In this document: positions 9,122 to 18,423 of the stretch, piece after piece | Numbering within the stretch: the stretch's first letter is position 1 | How the letters are laid out: each line of letters starts with the position of its first letter | From: Enterobacter ludwigii | GTDB lineage: Bacteria; Pseudomonadota; Gammaproteobacteria; Enterobacterales; Enterobacteriaceae | DNA: 64,000 nucleotides | Reading direction: 5' to 3' | Assembly: GCA_023023105.1 (NCBI GenBank) | Contig: CP083824.1 | Location: 2,542,001-2,606,000 of the forward strand | Made by a program: the position numbers and the translations under genes | The notes under the pieces: generated by a model | Seen by the model: the letters and a program-made list of their open reading frames with translations, nothing else | Databases searched by the model: none | What the model was told of the DNA's origin: nothing

Positions 9122-9754
9122 TTAGAAACGATAACCCGCGGAGAACATAAATACCCACGGGTCCAGGCGAGTACTGATACTTTGCTGTTGACCGCCTGCT
9201 TTGAAGCGTACGTCCGTATCAATATCCATGTACCAGACTGAGGCGTTAATTAACCAGTCACGGTTAATCAGATAATCAAGACCTACCTGCCCGGCCATGC
9301 CCCAGGAATCTTTCAGACTGAGGTCTGACAGACCCGCCTCTTTACCGGTATCGTTAAATTTCTCATCAAAGAAGGTTGTGTAGTTCACACCGGCGCCAAT
9401 ATACGGACGCACTTTGCTGCTGGCATCGCCAAAGTACCACTGCGCCATCAACGTTGGTGGTAAATGATGAACTGTGGCGATATCGCCAGTCGGCCCAAGG
9501 CCAACGCGATGGCGGAATGGCGTCGCAGCCAGAAGCTCAACACCAATGTTATCCGTCGCCATATAAGTAAACGTTAAACCTAACTGGGTATTATTACTGA
9601 CGTTAAAACCGCCCATCCCCAGCACATTGTCGGAACCTTCAGTAGGGCGAACCGTAGCCGAACCGGCACGAATAAAGAATTCGCCTGCTTCATGCGCATA
9701 CGCGCCGCCAGAGAGACTGCTTAATACAAGGGCTGCCACCGCTAATTTTTTCAT
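9122..9754 (-). CDS. ompW: Outer membrane protein W
   Basis: 210 residues (212 in E. coli). A clear signal peptide (MKKLAVAALVLSSLSGGAYA, cut before HEAGEF) precedes an eight-stranded beta barrel that ends in an aromatic residue (FSAGYRF), the outer-membrane assembly signal. OmpW forms a small hydrophobic channel and is induced under anaerobiosis in E. coli and Salmonella. It is the colicin S4 receptor in E. coli. An FNR-like site lies upstream. It converges on uspF. Confidence 0.95.
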   Translation of the reverse strand: MKKLAVAALVLSSLSGGAYAHEAGEFFIRAGSATVRPTEGSDNVLGMGGFNVSNNTQLGLTFTYMATDNIGVELLAATPFRHRVGLGPTGDIATVHHLPPTLMAQWYFGDASSKVRPYIGAGVNYTTFFDEKFNDTGKEAGLSDLSLKDSWGMAGQVGLDYLINRDWLINASVWYMDIDTDVRFKAGGQQQSISTRLDPWVFMFSAGYRF

Positions 9755-9858
9755 ATCCGCTCCATCGTTGTGGTTTTAATCGCGGGTGAGAATATACTCA
9801 TAAATGAGTAATAAGTGATCTGCCACAGATCACATTAAAACCAGTAACTTAACATTCA

Positions 9859-9872
9859 TTGATCTGGATTAA
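9859..9872 (-). promoter_or_regulatory. FNR-like box upstream of ompW
   Basis: The site TTGATCTGGATTAA matches the FNR consensus TTGAT-N4-ATCAA at 9 of 10 positions. On the minus strand a candidate -10 hexamer, TAATGT (9837 down to 9832), would give a start near 9825. That places the box at about -41, the class II activator position. FNR control of ompW is known in E. coli and Salmonella; use of this exact site is inference. Confidence 0.5.
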
Positions 9873-10036
9873 TTTTTTGTTGCGCACCCAAAACCAATAA
9901 GTTGTCTCCATGTCAATTTTTGGCATTTCACGGTTACAAAATTTTCCCTTTTCCCCCTCTTGCTCTTCCTCTGGTGGCTGGATAATTTATCGCTCTCACA
10001 AGTTGATTTGATGCGTTCTTCTTTTGCAGGTGTGCC

Positions 10037-10441
10037 ATGAGTGATATGAACCCGTGCATGACGTGCGGAGCCTGTTGTGCGTATTTTCGAGTCTCTTTCT
10101 ACTGGGCCGAAGCCAGCGATGGCGGCGGTGCCGTTCCGGTTCATCTCACTGAGCCGCTAACGCCTTTTCTGCGCTGCATGAGTGGCACCAACCAAAAACA
10201 GGTCCGCTGTGCAGCGCTACAGGGTGAGCCCGGGGTTTCGACCCGATGTTCCATCTATGAGGATCGCCCCAGCCCGTGCAGGGAATTTGCCATGTCGGGG
10301 GAAGATGGGCAGGTCAACGAAGCCTGTAACCGCGCACGCGCGCGCGTTGGATTACCGCCGCTTTACAAAGATATGCTTTTCCATACAAGCCTTGATGCTG
10401 CCACAGCAGGTGCATCCGGTGTACAATTGCCGGCTAATTAA
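10037..10441 (+). CDS. YkgJ-family cysteine-cluster protein
   Basis: 134 residues with the UPF0153/YkgJ pattern. It has an N-terminal CMTCGACC group (Cys7, 10, 13, 14), Cys residues in LRCMSG and VRCAAL, the signature [15 protein letters not shown], then NEACNRAR. The family probably binds zinc or an Fe-S cluster; function unknown. The ribosome-binding site AGGTG is 5 bases before the ATG. It is divergent from ompW and runs into yciC after 25 bases, so it may share a transcript with yciC and yciB. E. coli K-12 has no such gene at this spot as far as I recall. Confidence 0.8.
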   Translation: MSDMNPCMTCGACCAYFRVSFYWAEASDGGGAVPVHLTEPLTPFLRCMSGTNQKQVRCAALQGEPGVSTRCSIYEDRPSPCREFAMSGEDGQVNEACNRARARVGLPPLYKDMLFHTSLDAATAGASGVQLPAN

Positions 10442-10466
10442 CACCTGCAATACTCAAGGAGAGTGC

Positions 10467-11210
10467 ATGTCTATCACGGCGAAGTCTGTCTACCGTGACA
10501 CGGGAAACTTTTTCCGCAATCAGTTCATTACCTTTTTACTGATCGCGTTGCTATGCGCCTTTATCACGGTGGTGCTTGGCCATGCGTTCTCACCAAGTGA
10601 AGAACAAATTGCCAGCCTGAGCCAGGGCGACCACCTTGCAGGAAGCGTAGGGTTGTTTGAACTGGTACAAAACATGACGCCTGAGCAGCAACAAATTCTG
10701 CTGCGGGCTTCCGCTGCATCCACTTTCTCAGGTCTGATTGGTAATGCGGTGCTGGCCGGTGGCGTTCTGCTAATGATTCAACTGGTGTCGGCGGGGCATC
10801 GGGTCAGCGCTTTACGGGCGATTGGAGCCAGCGCACCGGTCTTACCTAAGCTGTTTATCCTGATTTTCTTAACCACCCTGCTGGTGCAGATGGGGATTAT
10901 GCTGGTCGTGGTACCGGGTGTGTTGCTGGCTATCGTGCTCGCTTTTGCCCCAGTGATGATTGTGCAGGATAAAATGGGGATTTTTACCGCAATGCGCAGC
11001 AGCATCAGGCTGGCATGGGCTAATATGCGTCTGGTGGCGCCCGCCGTGATCGGCTGGCTGCTGGCTAAAACGCTCTTGTTATTGTTTGCGCCGAATTTTG
11101 CGGTGTTAACGCCAAACGTAGGTGCGGTAGTCGCGAATACGCTAAGCAACCTGATTTCAGCGGTACTGCTGGTTTATCTGTTCCGCCTGTATATGTTAAT
11201 TCGTCAGTAA
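10467..11210 (+). CDS. yciC: YciC family inner-membrane protein
   Basis: 247 residues from ATG 10467 (E. coli YciC is 247), with ribosome-binding site AAGGAGAG. The frame is open further upstream but those residues overlap the YkgJ-type gene and are not family-like. Six hydrophobic segments are visible, for example [39 protein letters not shown] and the C-terminal [21 protein letters not shown]0259 family; genetic work in E. coli links it, with other envelope genes, to membrane homeostasis, but the biochemical role is unknown. Followed by yciB, as in E. coli. Confidence 0.93.
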   Translation: MSITAKSVYRDTGNFFRNQFITFLLIALLCAFITVVLGHAFSPSEEQIASLSQGDHLAGSVGLFELVQNMTPEQQQILLRASAASTFSGLIGNAVLAGGVLLMIQLVSAGHRVSALRAIGASAPVLPKLFILIFLTTLLVQMGIMLVVVPGVLLAIVLAFAPVMIVQDKMGIFTAMRSSIRLAWANMRLVAPAVIGWLLAKTLLLLFAPNFAVLTPNVGAVVANTLSNLISAVLLVYLFRLYMLIRQ

Positions 11211-11266
11211 TCCTGATGTCGGGTGCCTTATCGGACCCGGCTCAACACAGAAGATGGAATCACAGA

Positions 11267-11806
11267 ATGAAGCAGTTTCTTGATTTTTTACCGCTCGTCG
11301 TCTTTTTCGCGTTTTATAAGCTTTACGACATTTATGCCGCCACCACGGCATTGATCGTTGCAACTGCGGTTGTGCTGATCTACAGCTGGGTTCGCTATCG
11401 TAAAGTGGAAAAGATGGCACTGGTGACGTTTGTCCTGGTAGCCGTATTCGGTGGGCTAACCCTCTTCTTCCACAATGATGAATTTATCAAGTGGAAAGTC
11501 ACTGTGATCTACGCCCTGTTTGCAGGTGCATTACTGATCAGCCAGTGGGTAATGAAAAAACCACTGATCCAGCGCATGCTGGGCAAAGAGCTGACGCTAC
11601 CGCAGGAAGTATGGTCCCGCCTGAATATTGCCTGGGCGGTATTCTTTATTCTTTGTGGACTTGCCAATATCTATATCGCCTTCTGGCTGCCGCAGAATAT
11701 CTGGGTCAACTTTAAGGTCTTCGGCCTGACCGCGCTGACGCTTATCTTTACGTTGTTAAGCGGTGTATACATCTATCGTCATATGCCACAGGACGACAAC
11801 CACTGA
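11267..11806 (+). CDS. yciB: Septation/cell-envelope protein YciB (IspZ, intracellular septation protein A)
   Basis: 179 residues from the ATG of [18 protein letters not shown], the E. coli length and N-terminus; an earlier in-frame start is not supported. Inner-membrane protein with about five membrane segments. In E. coli YciB interacts with elongation and division proteins, and its loss with dcrB stresses the envelope. Homologous to Shigella IspA, needed for normal septation. Lies 56 bases after yciC on the same strand. Confidence 0.94.
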   Translation: MKQFLDFLPLVVFFAFYKLYDIYAATTALIVATAVVLIYSWVRYRKVEKMALVTFVLVAVFGGLTLFFHNDEFIKWKVTVIYALFAGALLISQWVMKKPLIQRMLGKELTLPQEVWSRLNIAWAVFFILCGLANIYIAFWLPQNIWVNFKVFGLTALTLIFTLLSGVYIYRHMPQDDNH

Positions 11807-11815
11807 TTAATGACT

Positions 11816-11846
11816 GACCAGAACGTCAACGACAGGCGTTCTGGTC
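11816..11846 (+). terminator. Likely terminator after yciCB
   Basis: A perfect 10-bp stem (GACCAGAACG / CGTTCTGGTC) with an 11-base loop begins 10 bases after the yciB stop. The tail TATTCTCTCC is pyrimidine-rich but not a T run. Confidence 0.55.
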
Positions 11847-11910
11847 TATTCTCTCCGCACGCGAATCATAGTAGCATCCCGCCTGAAGTCTTCCGTTATG
11901 AGTTAAAACA

Positions 11911-12306
11911 ATGACAACAACTAACGCCCCTCAGGGCGAACTGGTTTTACGCACACTGGCAATGCCCGCTGACACCAATGCCAATGGCGATATTTTTGGC
12001 GGCTGGCTGATGTCGCAGATGGATATGGGCGGTGCAATTCTGGCAAAAGAGATCGCCCATGGACGCGTGGTGACCGTGAGAGTGGATGGCATGACCTTCC
12101 TGCGTCCGGTTGCGGTGGGTGATGTGGTTTGCTGTTACGCGCGTTGCGTCAAACGCGGCAACACCTCCATTTCGATCAATATAGAAGTATGGGTCAAGAA
12201 GGTCTCTTCAGAACCGATTGGCCAGCGTTATAAAGCGACAGAAGCGCTGTTTATTTATGTCGCAGTGGATAGCGAAGGGAAACCTCGTCAACTTCCGCAA
12301 GCCTGA
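11911..12306 (+). CDS. yciA: Acyl-CoA thioester hydrolase YciA
   Basis: 131 residues, hot-dog fold thioesterase of the YciA/BACH type. The catalytic region NANGDIFGGWLMSQMD and the RPVAVGDVV stretch are typical. It hydrolyses a broad range of acyl-CoAs in vitro and probably tunes CoA availability. Cytosolic hexamer in E. coli. Gene order yciCBA-tonB matches E. coli. Convergent with tonB. Confidence 0.94.
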   Translation: MTTTNAPQGELVLRTLAMPADTNANGDIFGGWLMSQMDMGGAILAKEIAHGRVVTVRVDGMTFLRPVAVGDVVCCYARCVKRGNTSISINIEVWVKKVSSEPIGQRYKATEALFIYVAVDSEGKPRQLPQA

Positions 12307-12318
12307 TAGACCGAAAAA

Positions 12319-12338
12319 AAGCCTCCATACGGAGGCTT
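12319..12338. terminator. Bidirectional yciA/tonB terminator
   Basis: Stem AAGCCTCC / GGAGGCTT with loop ATAC, preceded by seven A residues. It therefore gives a T run for transcription on the minus strand (tonB) and a weaker one for yciA. Confidence 0.85.
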
Positions 12339-12341
12339 CTC

Positions 12342-13064
12342 TTATTCCATCTGTGCCCCGCCATTCAGACGGAAAACAATATTCACTATCAACCCGTTTC
12401 CCGGTTTTCCAGCTTCGTATCGCCATCTGCGCATCGCGGATTTCACTTCTCGCTCAAACATATTAGAAGGTTGAGCAGATAATATTTCCACATTATCAAC
12501 ACGACCATCCGCAGTGACGTCGAATTTTACCCTTACGCGCCCTTCAATACGTAATGCCTGAGCTCGAGCAGGATACTGAGGCTGGTTACGACTCAGTGCT
12601 CGCGGGCCTGCTGGCGCCGATACTGTCGGCTTAGCGGTTGTCGCCGTGTTGTTCATTGCCGGACGTGAAGGTGCCGCATTCTCTACTGTCTGGGTGGCGC
12701 GCGGCTCAACCGGACGCTCTTCGCGTTTCGGACGTTCCTCAACGTTCTTCACCGGCTTTGGCTTCGGCTTAGGCTTTGGCTCCGGTTTAGGTTTGTGGAT
12801 CACCACAGGTGCTTCCTTCGGCGGCTCCGGAATCGGCTCGGGCTCCGGCTCAGGTTCAGCAACTGGCTGTGGCGGCGCAGGCGCAGCCTGCGGTGGTTCG
12901 AGATCCGCTGGCGAAACCATCGTCACAGAAATCGGCTGCGCGGGCGCGGGCATTTCAATAACCTGATGAACCGAGGTATAGAGCAAACCCGCCACGACGG
13001 CACCGTGAATAACGACAGAAAGCAGCGTCGGCCAGGGAAAGCGGCGAGGTAAATCAAGGGTCAT
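12342..13064 (-). CDS. tonB: Energy transducer TonB
   Basis: 240 residues from the ATG of MTLDLPRRFPWPTLL (E. coli 239). An in-frame extension upstream is not family-like and overlaps the Fur box. The N-terminal anchor contains the SxxxH-type helix (LLSVVIHGAVVAGLLY) that contacts ExbB-ExbD. The periplasmic linker has Glu-Pro repeats (PEPEPEPIPEPP) and Lys-Pro repeats (KPKPEPKPKPKPKPVK). The C-terminal domain carries the QPQYPARA segment that pairs with TonB boxes and YPARAQALRIEGRV. It passes proton-motive energy to outer-membrane siderophore and B12 receptors. Confidence 0.96.
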   Translation of the reverse strand: MTLDLPRRFPWPTLLSVVIHGAVVAGLLYTSVHQVIEMPAPAQPISVTMVSPADLEPPQAAPAPPQPVAEPEPEPEPIPEPPKEAPVVIHKPKPEPKPKPKPKPVKNVEERPKREERPVEPRATQTVENAAPSRPAMNNTATTAKPTVSAPAGPRALSRNQPQYPARAQALRIEGRVRVKFDVTADGRVDNVEILSAQPSNMFEREVKSAMRRWRYEAGKPGNGLIVNIVFRLNGGAQME

Positions 13065-13111
13065 CGCAGTCATAATCATCAACGTTAAAAAATCGAACAT
13101 TGATTTTAAAT

Positions 13112-13130
13112 GCAAATAGCAATCATATTC
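13112..13130 (-). promoter_or_regulatory. Fur box of the tonB promoter
   Basis: On the minus strand the 19-mer GAATATGATTGCTATTTGC, followed by ATTTAAAATC, closely matches my recollection of the E. coli tonB promoter Fur site. It lies about 50 bases upstream of the tonB start. Iron repression of tonB by Fur is established in E. coli. Confidence 0.65.
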
Positions 13131-13285
13131 AATAAGACACTTTGTTCTGGCGCAATTTAAGCGCAGGAGAGGCCAAAAAAGGGGCATTCAGATCAGGGTA
13201 TTAACATTGTTTTTATCTTTGCATTGCAGTCAATTGCCCTTTCACATAACGTAACTGACACTTTTAACGGTTAAGGAGCTTCACC

Positions 13286-13582
13286 GTGCTTTACGTGATT
13301 TACTCTGAAGATGTCGCGGATTCCCTCGAGAAACGTCTGTCTGTTCGCCCTGCCCATCTGGCACGCTTACAGCTGCTGCAGGATGAAGGTCGATTACTGA
13401 CCGCCGGCCCAATGCCAGCAGTCGACAGCAATGATCCGGGTGCCGCTGGTTTTTCTGGCTCCACGGTTATTGCCGAGTTTGAATCTCAGGAAGCGGCTCA
13501 GGCCTGGGCTGATGCAGACCCATACGTTGCGGCCGGTGTGTATGCAAAGGTGACCGTTCGCCCTTATAAGAAAGTATTCTGA
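13286..13582 (+). CDS. yciI: YciI family protein
   Basis: 98 residues with a GTG start and ribosome-binding site AAGGAG 7 bases upstream, the E. coli length and start. Ferredoxin-like fold (YCII domain) with the conserved His in RPAHLARL and the Asp in WADADPY. Some relatives are dechlorinases or regulatory partners, but the role of YciI itself is unknown. Divergent from tonB. Confidence 0.93.
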   Translation: MLYVIYSEDVADSLEKRLSVRPAHLARLQLLQDEGRLLTAGPMPAVDSNDPGAAGFSGSTVIAEFESQEAAQAWADADPYVAAGVYAKVTVRPYKKVF

Positions 13583-13590
13583 TACAAAAA

Positions 13591-13610
13591 AGGCTCCGTC
13601 ACCGGAGCCT
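13591..13610. terminator. Bidirectional yciI/leuE terminator
   Basis: Stem AGGCTCCG / CGGAGCCT with loop TCAC, flanked by AAAAA and TTTTT, so it works in both directions. It ends 9 bases before the leuE stop codon. Confidence 0.9.
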
Positions 13611-13619
13611 TTTTGGCAA

Positions 13620-14254
13620 TTAATGCAGCGATGCTAACCTTGCCGCAAACCCGACAAACAGCAGCCCTATCAGCCCGTTCCCCAGTTTTGCCAGTTTCTT
13701 TTTGGTTTTCAGGTAACGCGTGACAAACGCCCCAGAGAAGATCAGGAAGCTCATATACATAAAGCTAATCAGCTCGAGGGTGGTAGCGAGGATCAGGAAA
13801 GAGGTCCCCGTATTTTCCGCATTCACGTCGATAAACTGCACGAAGAACGAGACGTAGAACAGAATCGCTTTTGGATTCGTGAGGCTCAACACCAGCGAAC
13901 GTTTCATGATCATGCTGGCGGGCTCGGCGCCGCTCTCGTGGGCATGATTCTTACGGGTGATCACCGACCAGAGCATTTTGCCCCCCAGCCAGAGCAGATA
14001 AAAAGCCCCGAGATAGCGCACGATGTTAAACAGTACCGGCGTGGTCTGGATTAATGCCGCAACACCCGCCCAGGCCAGAAACATCAGTACCGCATCGCCG
14101 ATAAATACACCTGTCGCGGCGAGGTACCCTTTTTTAACGCCGTGACCAATCCCGGTTTGAGCACAAACAGGGTATTCGGCCCAGGTACCAGCACGATAAA
14201 AAATGCGCCTACAACGTACGTCCAGAAATTCAGTACACCAAACTCCGCAAACAC
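13620..14254 (-). pseudogene. leuE: leuE (leucine exporter, LysE/RhtB family) with a single-base frameshift
   Basis: Read from GTG 14254 (ribosome-binding site AGGAGG), the gene begins [16 protein letters not shown]...[11 protein letters not shown], the true LeuE N-terminus. The frame is lost at a run of three T (14156-14158 on the plus strand). From there the shifted frame reads [23 protein letters not shown] and continues intact to FAARLASLH. Adding one A in the CTCAAACC run restores LKTGIGHG. About 212 residues would result, matching E. coli LeuE (212). LeuE exports leucine and related amino acids across the inner membrane with six membrane helices. Everything after the shift is well conserved, so the lesion is recent or is a sequencing error. 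A reading that starts upstream on the shifted frame would give a wrong N-terminus. Confidence 0.85.
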
Positions 14255-14361
14255 TTCTCCCTCCTTTTGCTAAAAACAACGGGAATATCGCTGCAAAAAC
14301 GCTATTCCTAAAAATCAGACGCTATAAAATCAGTGGGCACCTTGCGGTGCCCTCATGGTTA

Positions 14362-14535
14362 TCAGATATCCTGGACTGCGAACAGCAACGCGTTGCGGTG
14401 CCGGGTCATTCCACATTTTCTGATGGCGTGAATACGCATATTGCGGCGGGATTGTGCTTCCAGCCAACGTGCCTTGCGACGACTCACCTGTCGCAACATG
14501 CGCCAGCGCCCTACTTCAGTTCTACTGCGCTTCAT
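14362..14535 (-). CDS. yciY: Small basic protein YciY
   Basis: 57 residues, exactly the E. coli YciY length, reading MKRSRTEVGRWRMLRQ at the start and NALLFAVQDI at the end. It is very rich in Arg (SRRKARWLEAQSRRNMRIH). Its position just upstream of and divergent from clsA matches E. coli. Function unknown. A longer plus-strand frame over the same region lacks any family resemblance and I discard it. Confidence 0.85.
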   Translation of the reverse strand: MKRSRTEVGRWRMLRQVSRRKARWLEAQSRRNMRIHAIRKCGMTRHRNALLFAVQDI

Positions 14536-14679
14536 GTCTACAACTCTTTCTCTAACAGAGATGCCATTATAAACCCAACACTACAGCAAACCAGCGCTTT
14601 TACCTGGCGTTTTTATTTGCCAGATGAATCCTGATGCGTACACTCATAACAATACGCTTTCAAAAGGATTTTTTAACCT

Positions 14680-16140
14680 ATGACAACCTTCTACACCGTG
14701 GTGAGTTGGCTGGTCATTCTGGGATACTGGCTGTTAATCGCGGGTGTGACATTACGCATCCTGATGAAGCGCAGAGCCGTACCCTCTGCCATGGCCTGGC
14801 TTCTGATAATCTACATCCTCCCGCTGGTAGGGATCATTGCCTATCTCTCTTTCGGTGAGCTTCATCTGGGCAAGCGCCGCGCCGAGCGTGCCCGCGCCAT
14901 GTGGCCCTCGACCGCGAAGTGGCTTAACGACCTTAAAGCCTGCAAACATATTTTTGCCGAAGAGAACAGCAGTGTTGCCGCGTCGCTGTTTAAACTTTGC
15001 GAGCGCCGTCAGGGGATTGGCGGTGTCAAAGGCAATCAGCTCCAGTTGCTGACCACTTCTGACGATGTTATGCAGGCGTTGATCCGCGATATTCAATTGG
15101 CTCGCCATAACATTGAGATGGTGTTTTACATCTGGCAGCCCGGTGGTATGGCCGATCAGGTTGCTGAATCCCTGATGGCCGCAGCACGTCGGGGCATTCA
15201 CTGCCGACTGATGCTGGACTCTGCAGGCAGCGTGGCATTTTTCCGCAGCCCGTGGGCGGGCATGATGCGTAATGCCGGTATCGAAGTGGTTGAGGCGCTG
15301 AAGGTTAACCTCCTGCGTGTCTTTTTGCGCCGGATGGATCTCCGCCAGCACCGTAAGATGATCATGATCGATAACTATATTGCCTACACCGGCAGTATGA
15401 ACATGGTCGACCCACGCTTCTTTAAACAGGATTCGGGAGTTGGGCAATGGGTTGATTTGATGGCAAGAATGGAGGGGCCGATTGCCACCTCTATGGGTAT
15501 CGTTTACTCATGCGACTGGGAGATTGAAACCGGTAAACGTATTCTGCCACCACCACCGGACGGCAATATTATGCCGTTTGAAGAGGCCAGCGGGCACACC
15601 ATTCATACGATTGCATCCGGGCCAGGCTTCCCTGAAGATTTGATTCATCAGGCGCTGCTGACGGCAACCTACTCAGCCCGTGAATACCTGATCATGACCA
15701 CGCCATACTTTGTCCCCAGCGATGACCTGCTGCACGCAATCTGTACGGCGGCGCAACGTGGTGTCGACGTAAGTATCATTTTGCCACGCAAAAATGACTC
15801 CCTACTGGTAGGCTGGGCCAGCCGGGCATTCTTTAGCGAACTGTTGGCCGCAGGGGTGAAAATTTATCAGTTTGAAGGCGGATTACTCCATACCAAGAGC
15901 GTTCTCGTCGACGGTGAGCTGAGCCTGGTAGGCACGGTAAACCTGGATATGCGGAGTCTGTGGCTCAATTTTGAAATCACGCTGGTGATTGATGACGCCG
16001 GTTTTGGCGGTGACCTGGCGGCAGTCCAGGATGATTATATCTCCCGCTCGCGACTGCTGGATGCCAGACTGTGGGTAAAACGTCCAATGTGGCAGAGAAT
16101 TGCCGAACGACTGTTTTACTTCTTTAGTCCGTTGCTGTAA
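14680..16140 (+). CDS. clsA: Cardiolipin synthase A
   Basis: 486 residues, as E. coli ClsA. Two N-terminal membrane helices ([18 protein letters not shown] and [20 protein letters not shown]) precede two phospholipase-D HKD motifs: [18 protein letters not shown] (first) and [18 protein letters not shown] (second). It condenses two phosphatidylglycerols to cardiolipin and glycerol at the inner membrane. The ribosome-binding site AAGGA is upstream of the ATG. yciU follows closely. Confidence 0.96.
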   Translation: MTTFYTVVSWLVILGYWLLIAGVTLRILMKRRAVPSAMAWLLIIYILPLVGIIAYLSFGELHLGKRRAERARAMWPSTAKWLNDLKACKHIFAEENSSVAASLFKLCERRQGIGGVKGNQLQLLTTSDDVMQALIRDIQLARHNIEMVFYIWQPGGMADQVAESLMAAARRGIHCRLMLDSAGSVAFFRSPWAGMMRNAGIEVVEALKVNLLRVFLRRMDLRQHRKMIMIDNYIAYTGSMNMVDPRFFKQDSGVGQWVDLMARMEGPIATSMGIVYSCDWEIETGKRILPPPPDGNIMPFEEASGHTIHTIASGPGFPEDLIHQALLTATYSAREYLIMTTPYFVPSDDLLHAICTAAQRGVDVSIILPRKNDSLLVGWASRAFFSELLAAGVKIYQFEGGLLHTKSVLVDGELSLVGTVNLDMRSLWLNFEITLVIDDAGFGGDLAAVQDDYISRSRLLDARLWVKRPMWQRIAERLFYFFSPLL

Positions 16141-16503
<363 letters not shown>

Positions 16504-16510
16504 TAAAAAA

Positions 16511-16530
16511 GGCTGCGATTGCAGCCTTTT
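16511..16530. terminator. Terminator after clsA-yciU
   Basis: Stem GGCTGC / GCAGCC with loop GATT, preceded by six A and followed by six T. It works for yciU, and in reverse for the converging channel gene. Confidence 0.9.
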
Positions 16531-16534
16531 TTAT

Positions 16535-17371
16535 TTAATCCGGTAATTCGCTTCCGCAGCGGTTACAAAACCGTGCGCTGTGTTCATGCTCACCCTGATG
16601 ACAATTCGGGCATTTGCGCTGCTGTTTGCGACTCTGAAAGGCACTGCTCATATGTGTGGTAATGAGCCCTGTCGGGATTGCAATCACCGAATAGCCAATC
16701 AGGATCAGCACTGATGCCACAATACGTCCCAATGGGGTATGCGGTGTGATATCACCATAACCCACGGTCGTCACGGTCACGATGGCCCAATAGACCGAGG
16801 CATTAAGCGTCGTGAAGCCATATTTTGGCCCTTCTATCAGATACATCAGCGCGCCGAAAACAATCATGACGATGGCAATAAATGAATAGAACAGAATAAG
16901 CTGGTGCCGTGCGCTGACTATCGCGCTCCAGAACACGTGCAATGACGGCATAAAACGCAGTAATTTAAGGATACGTAATACCCGAATGACGCGCATCGCT
17001 CGCCAGGCAAAGACGTAACTCAGGCTAATTTCCGGCCACAGCCACATCACATAGAGCGGCAGGATGGTCGCTAAATCAATAAATCCCCAAAAGCTGAAAA
17101 CATATCTGGCCGGGTTGGGCCAGCAAATGACTCTCAGGCAATATTCCGCGGTAAAGACCAGGGTAATCGCCAACTCAAGCCAGACAAAAATATGCCACTC
17201 GTCAAACGTCAGGTGGTATTGCGTCCCGACACCAGACTCAATAAAGATCACAACCACGCTGAGCAGCGCAAATAAACCACAGAGGCCTTCGAAGCGTCTC
17301 CCGGTTACGGTTTCAGGATCGAATAAAAAATGGTAAAGCCGCCGACGGGCGGGCGTGATTAAAAGCGACAC
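16535..17371 (-). CDS. Voltage-gated potassium-type channel with C-terminal zinc ribbon
   Basis: 278 residues from GTG 17371 (ribosome-binding site GCGAGG). Longer in-frame starts run into the oppF terminator and are rejected. Six membrane segments are seen. The S4 voltage sensor is RAMRVIRVLRILKLLRF, with Arg every third residue. The pore helix and filter are TVTTVGYGDI, the potassium signature. After S6 there is no RCK domain. Instead the C-terminus has CPNC and CNRCGSEL, a four-Cys zinc ribbon. E. coli carries the RCK-type channel gene kch at this locus; this is a different architecture, so I give no symbol. Ion selectivity is inferred from GYG only. Confidence 0.85.
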   Translation of the reverse strand: MSLLITPARRRLYHFLFDPETVTGRRFEGLCGLFALLSVVVIFIESGVGTQYHLTFDEWHIFVWLELAITLVFTAEYCLRVICWPNPARYVFSFWGFIDLATILPLYVMWLWPEISLSYVFAWRAMRVIRVLRILKLLRFMPSLHVFWSAIVSARHQLILFYSFIAIVMIVFGALMYLIEGPKYGFTTLNASVYWAIVTVTTVGYGDITPHTPLGRIVASVLILIGYSVIAIPTGLITTHMSSAFQSRKQQRKCPNCHQGEHEHSARFCNRCGSELPD

Positions 17372-17391
17372 AGTAACCTCGCAAAAAATAA

Positions 17392-17412
17392 GGGCTGACA
17401 TCATGTCAGCCC
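17392..17412 (-). terminator. opp operon terminator
   Basis: Perfect 9-bp stem (GGGCTGACA / TGTCAGCCC) with a 3-base loop, 6 bases past the oppF stop. On the minus strand TTATTTTTTG follows. This separates opp from the channel gene and argues against the upstream starts for the latter. Confidence 0.9.
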
Positions 17413-17418
17413 TTGCGA

Positions 17419-18423
17419 TTATAACGGGTCTACTTTCAGGCAGGAAACCGCATGTCGGAAACTGCCTTCCAGAACCGGTCGCGTTTTCGCACATTCCGGC
17501 CCGGCCATTGGGCATCTCGTACGGAAGACGCAGCCCGACGGCGGGTTAATCGGTGAGGGTAATTCCCCTTCCAGAAGCTGAATCGTTTTATTCTTTTCCA
17601 GATCGGGATCGGGGATCGGTACTGCGGACATCAGCGCTTTGGTATAAGGGTGCAACGGGTTGTGGTACACCTCATCATAGGTGCCCAGCTCCACTGCATG
17701 GCCTAAGTACATTACCAGTACGCGGTCCGAGATGTGTTTCACCACGGCCAGATCGTGCGCGATAAAAATGAGTGACAGCCCCATTTCACGCTGCAGTTTC
17801 TGCAGCAGGTTGACCACCTGTGCCTGAATGGATACGTCCAGCGCGGAGACGGGCTCATCACAGATGATCAGCTTCGGTTCGAGGATCAACGCACGTGCAA
17901 TACCAATACGCTGACACTGGCCGCCTGAGAATTCGTGCGGGTAGCGGTTGATAAGGTTAGGCAACAGGCCAACTTTCATCATCATCGCCTTCACGCGATC
18001 GCGAACTTCCTGACGAGCCATCTTCGGATGATAAGTACGCAGCGGCTCGGCAATAATCTCACCGATGGTCATACGCGGGTTCAATGATGCCAGTGGATCC
18101 TGGAAAATCATCTGGATATCACTACGCACGTCACGCCACTCGTCAGGCTTCATCCCCAACAAGTCTTTACCCAGCCAGGCCACTTTGCCGCCGGTGGCTT
18201 TTACCAGACCAATAATGGCGCGCGCGAAGGTGGATTTACCGCAGCCAGACTCCCCTACCACGCCCAGGGTTTCGCCTTCGTACAAACGCAGCGTGACACC
18301 ATCGACCGCTTTCAGGGTCTTAGATGGTTGCCAGAACCACTGTTTACCGTCTTTGATGTCAAAATGCACTTTAAGGTCAGCGATTTCGAGCAGCACATTG
18401 CGTTTTTCATCTAATGCGTTCAT
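17419..18423 (-). CDS. oppF: Oligopeptide ABC transporter ATPase OppF
   Basis: 334 residues, as E. coli. ABC ATPase with Walker [10 protein letters not shown], signature [15 protein letters not shown], Walker [13 protein letters not shown] and the switch His in FIAHDLAVV. The C-terminal oligopeptide/dipeptide extension carries the cysteine pattern C-V-F-R-T-R-C-P plus downstream Cys, typical of an Fe-S or zinc site in this subfamily. It pairs with OppD to power import of peptides up to about five residues. The start overlaps the oppD stop by 4 bases. Confidence 0.96.
   Translation of the reverse strand: MNALDEKRNVLLEIADLKVHFDIKDGKQWFWQPSKTLKAVDGVTLRLYEGETLGVVGESGCGKSTFARAIIGLVKATGGKVAWLGKDLLGMKPDEWRDVRSDIQMIFQDPLASLNPRMTIGEIIAEPLRTYHPKMARQEVRDRVKAMMMKVGLLPNLINRYPHEFSGGQCQRIGIARALILEPKLIICDEPVSALDVSIQAQVVNLLQKLQREMGLSLIFIAHDLAVVKHISDRVLVMYLGHAVELGTYDEVYHNPLHPYTKALMSAVPIPDPDLEKNKTIQLLEGELPSPINPPSGCVFRTRCPMAGPECAKTRPVLEGSFRHAVSCLKVDPL

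Noticed and set aside
9811..9835. CRP site upstream of ompW
   Set aside because: TGTGATC and GATCAC half sites are present, but they are separated by 11 bases in place of 6 within the TGTGA-N6-TCACA consensus.
14203..14634. 143-codon plus-strand frame across the leuE-clsA gap
   Set aside because: It runs antisense to the leuE start and to yciY, which has exact E. coli length and sequence; the frame has no recognisable product.
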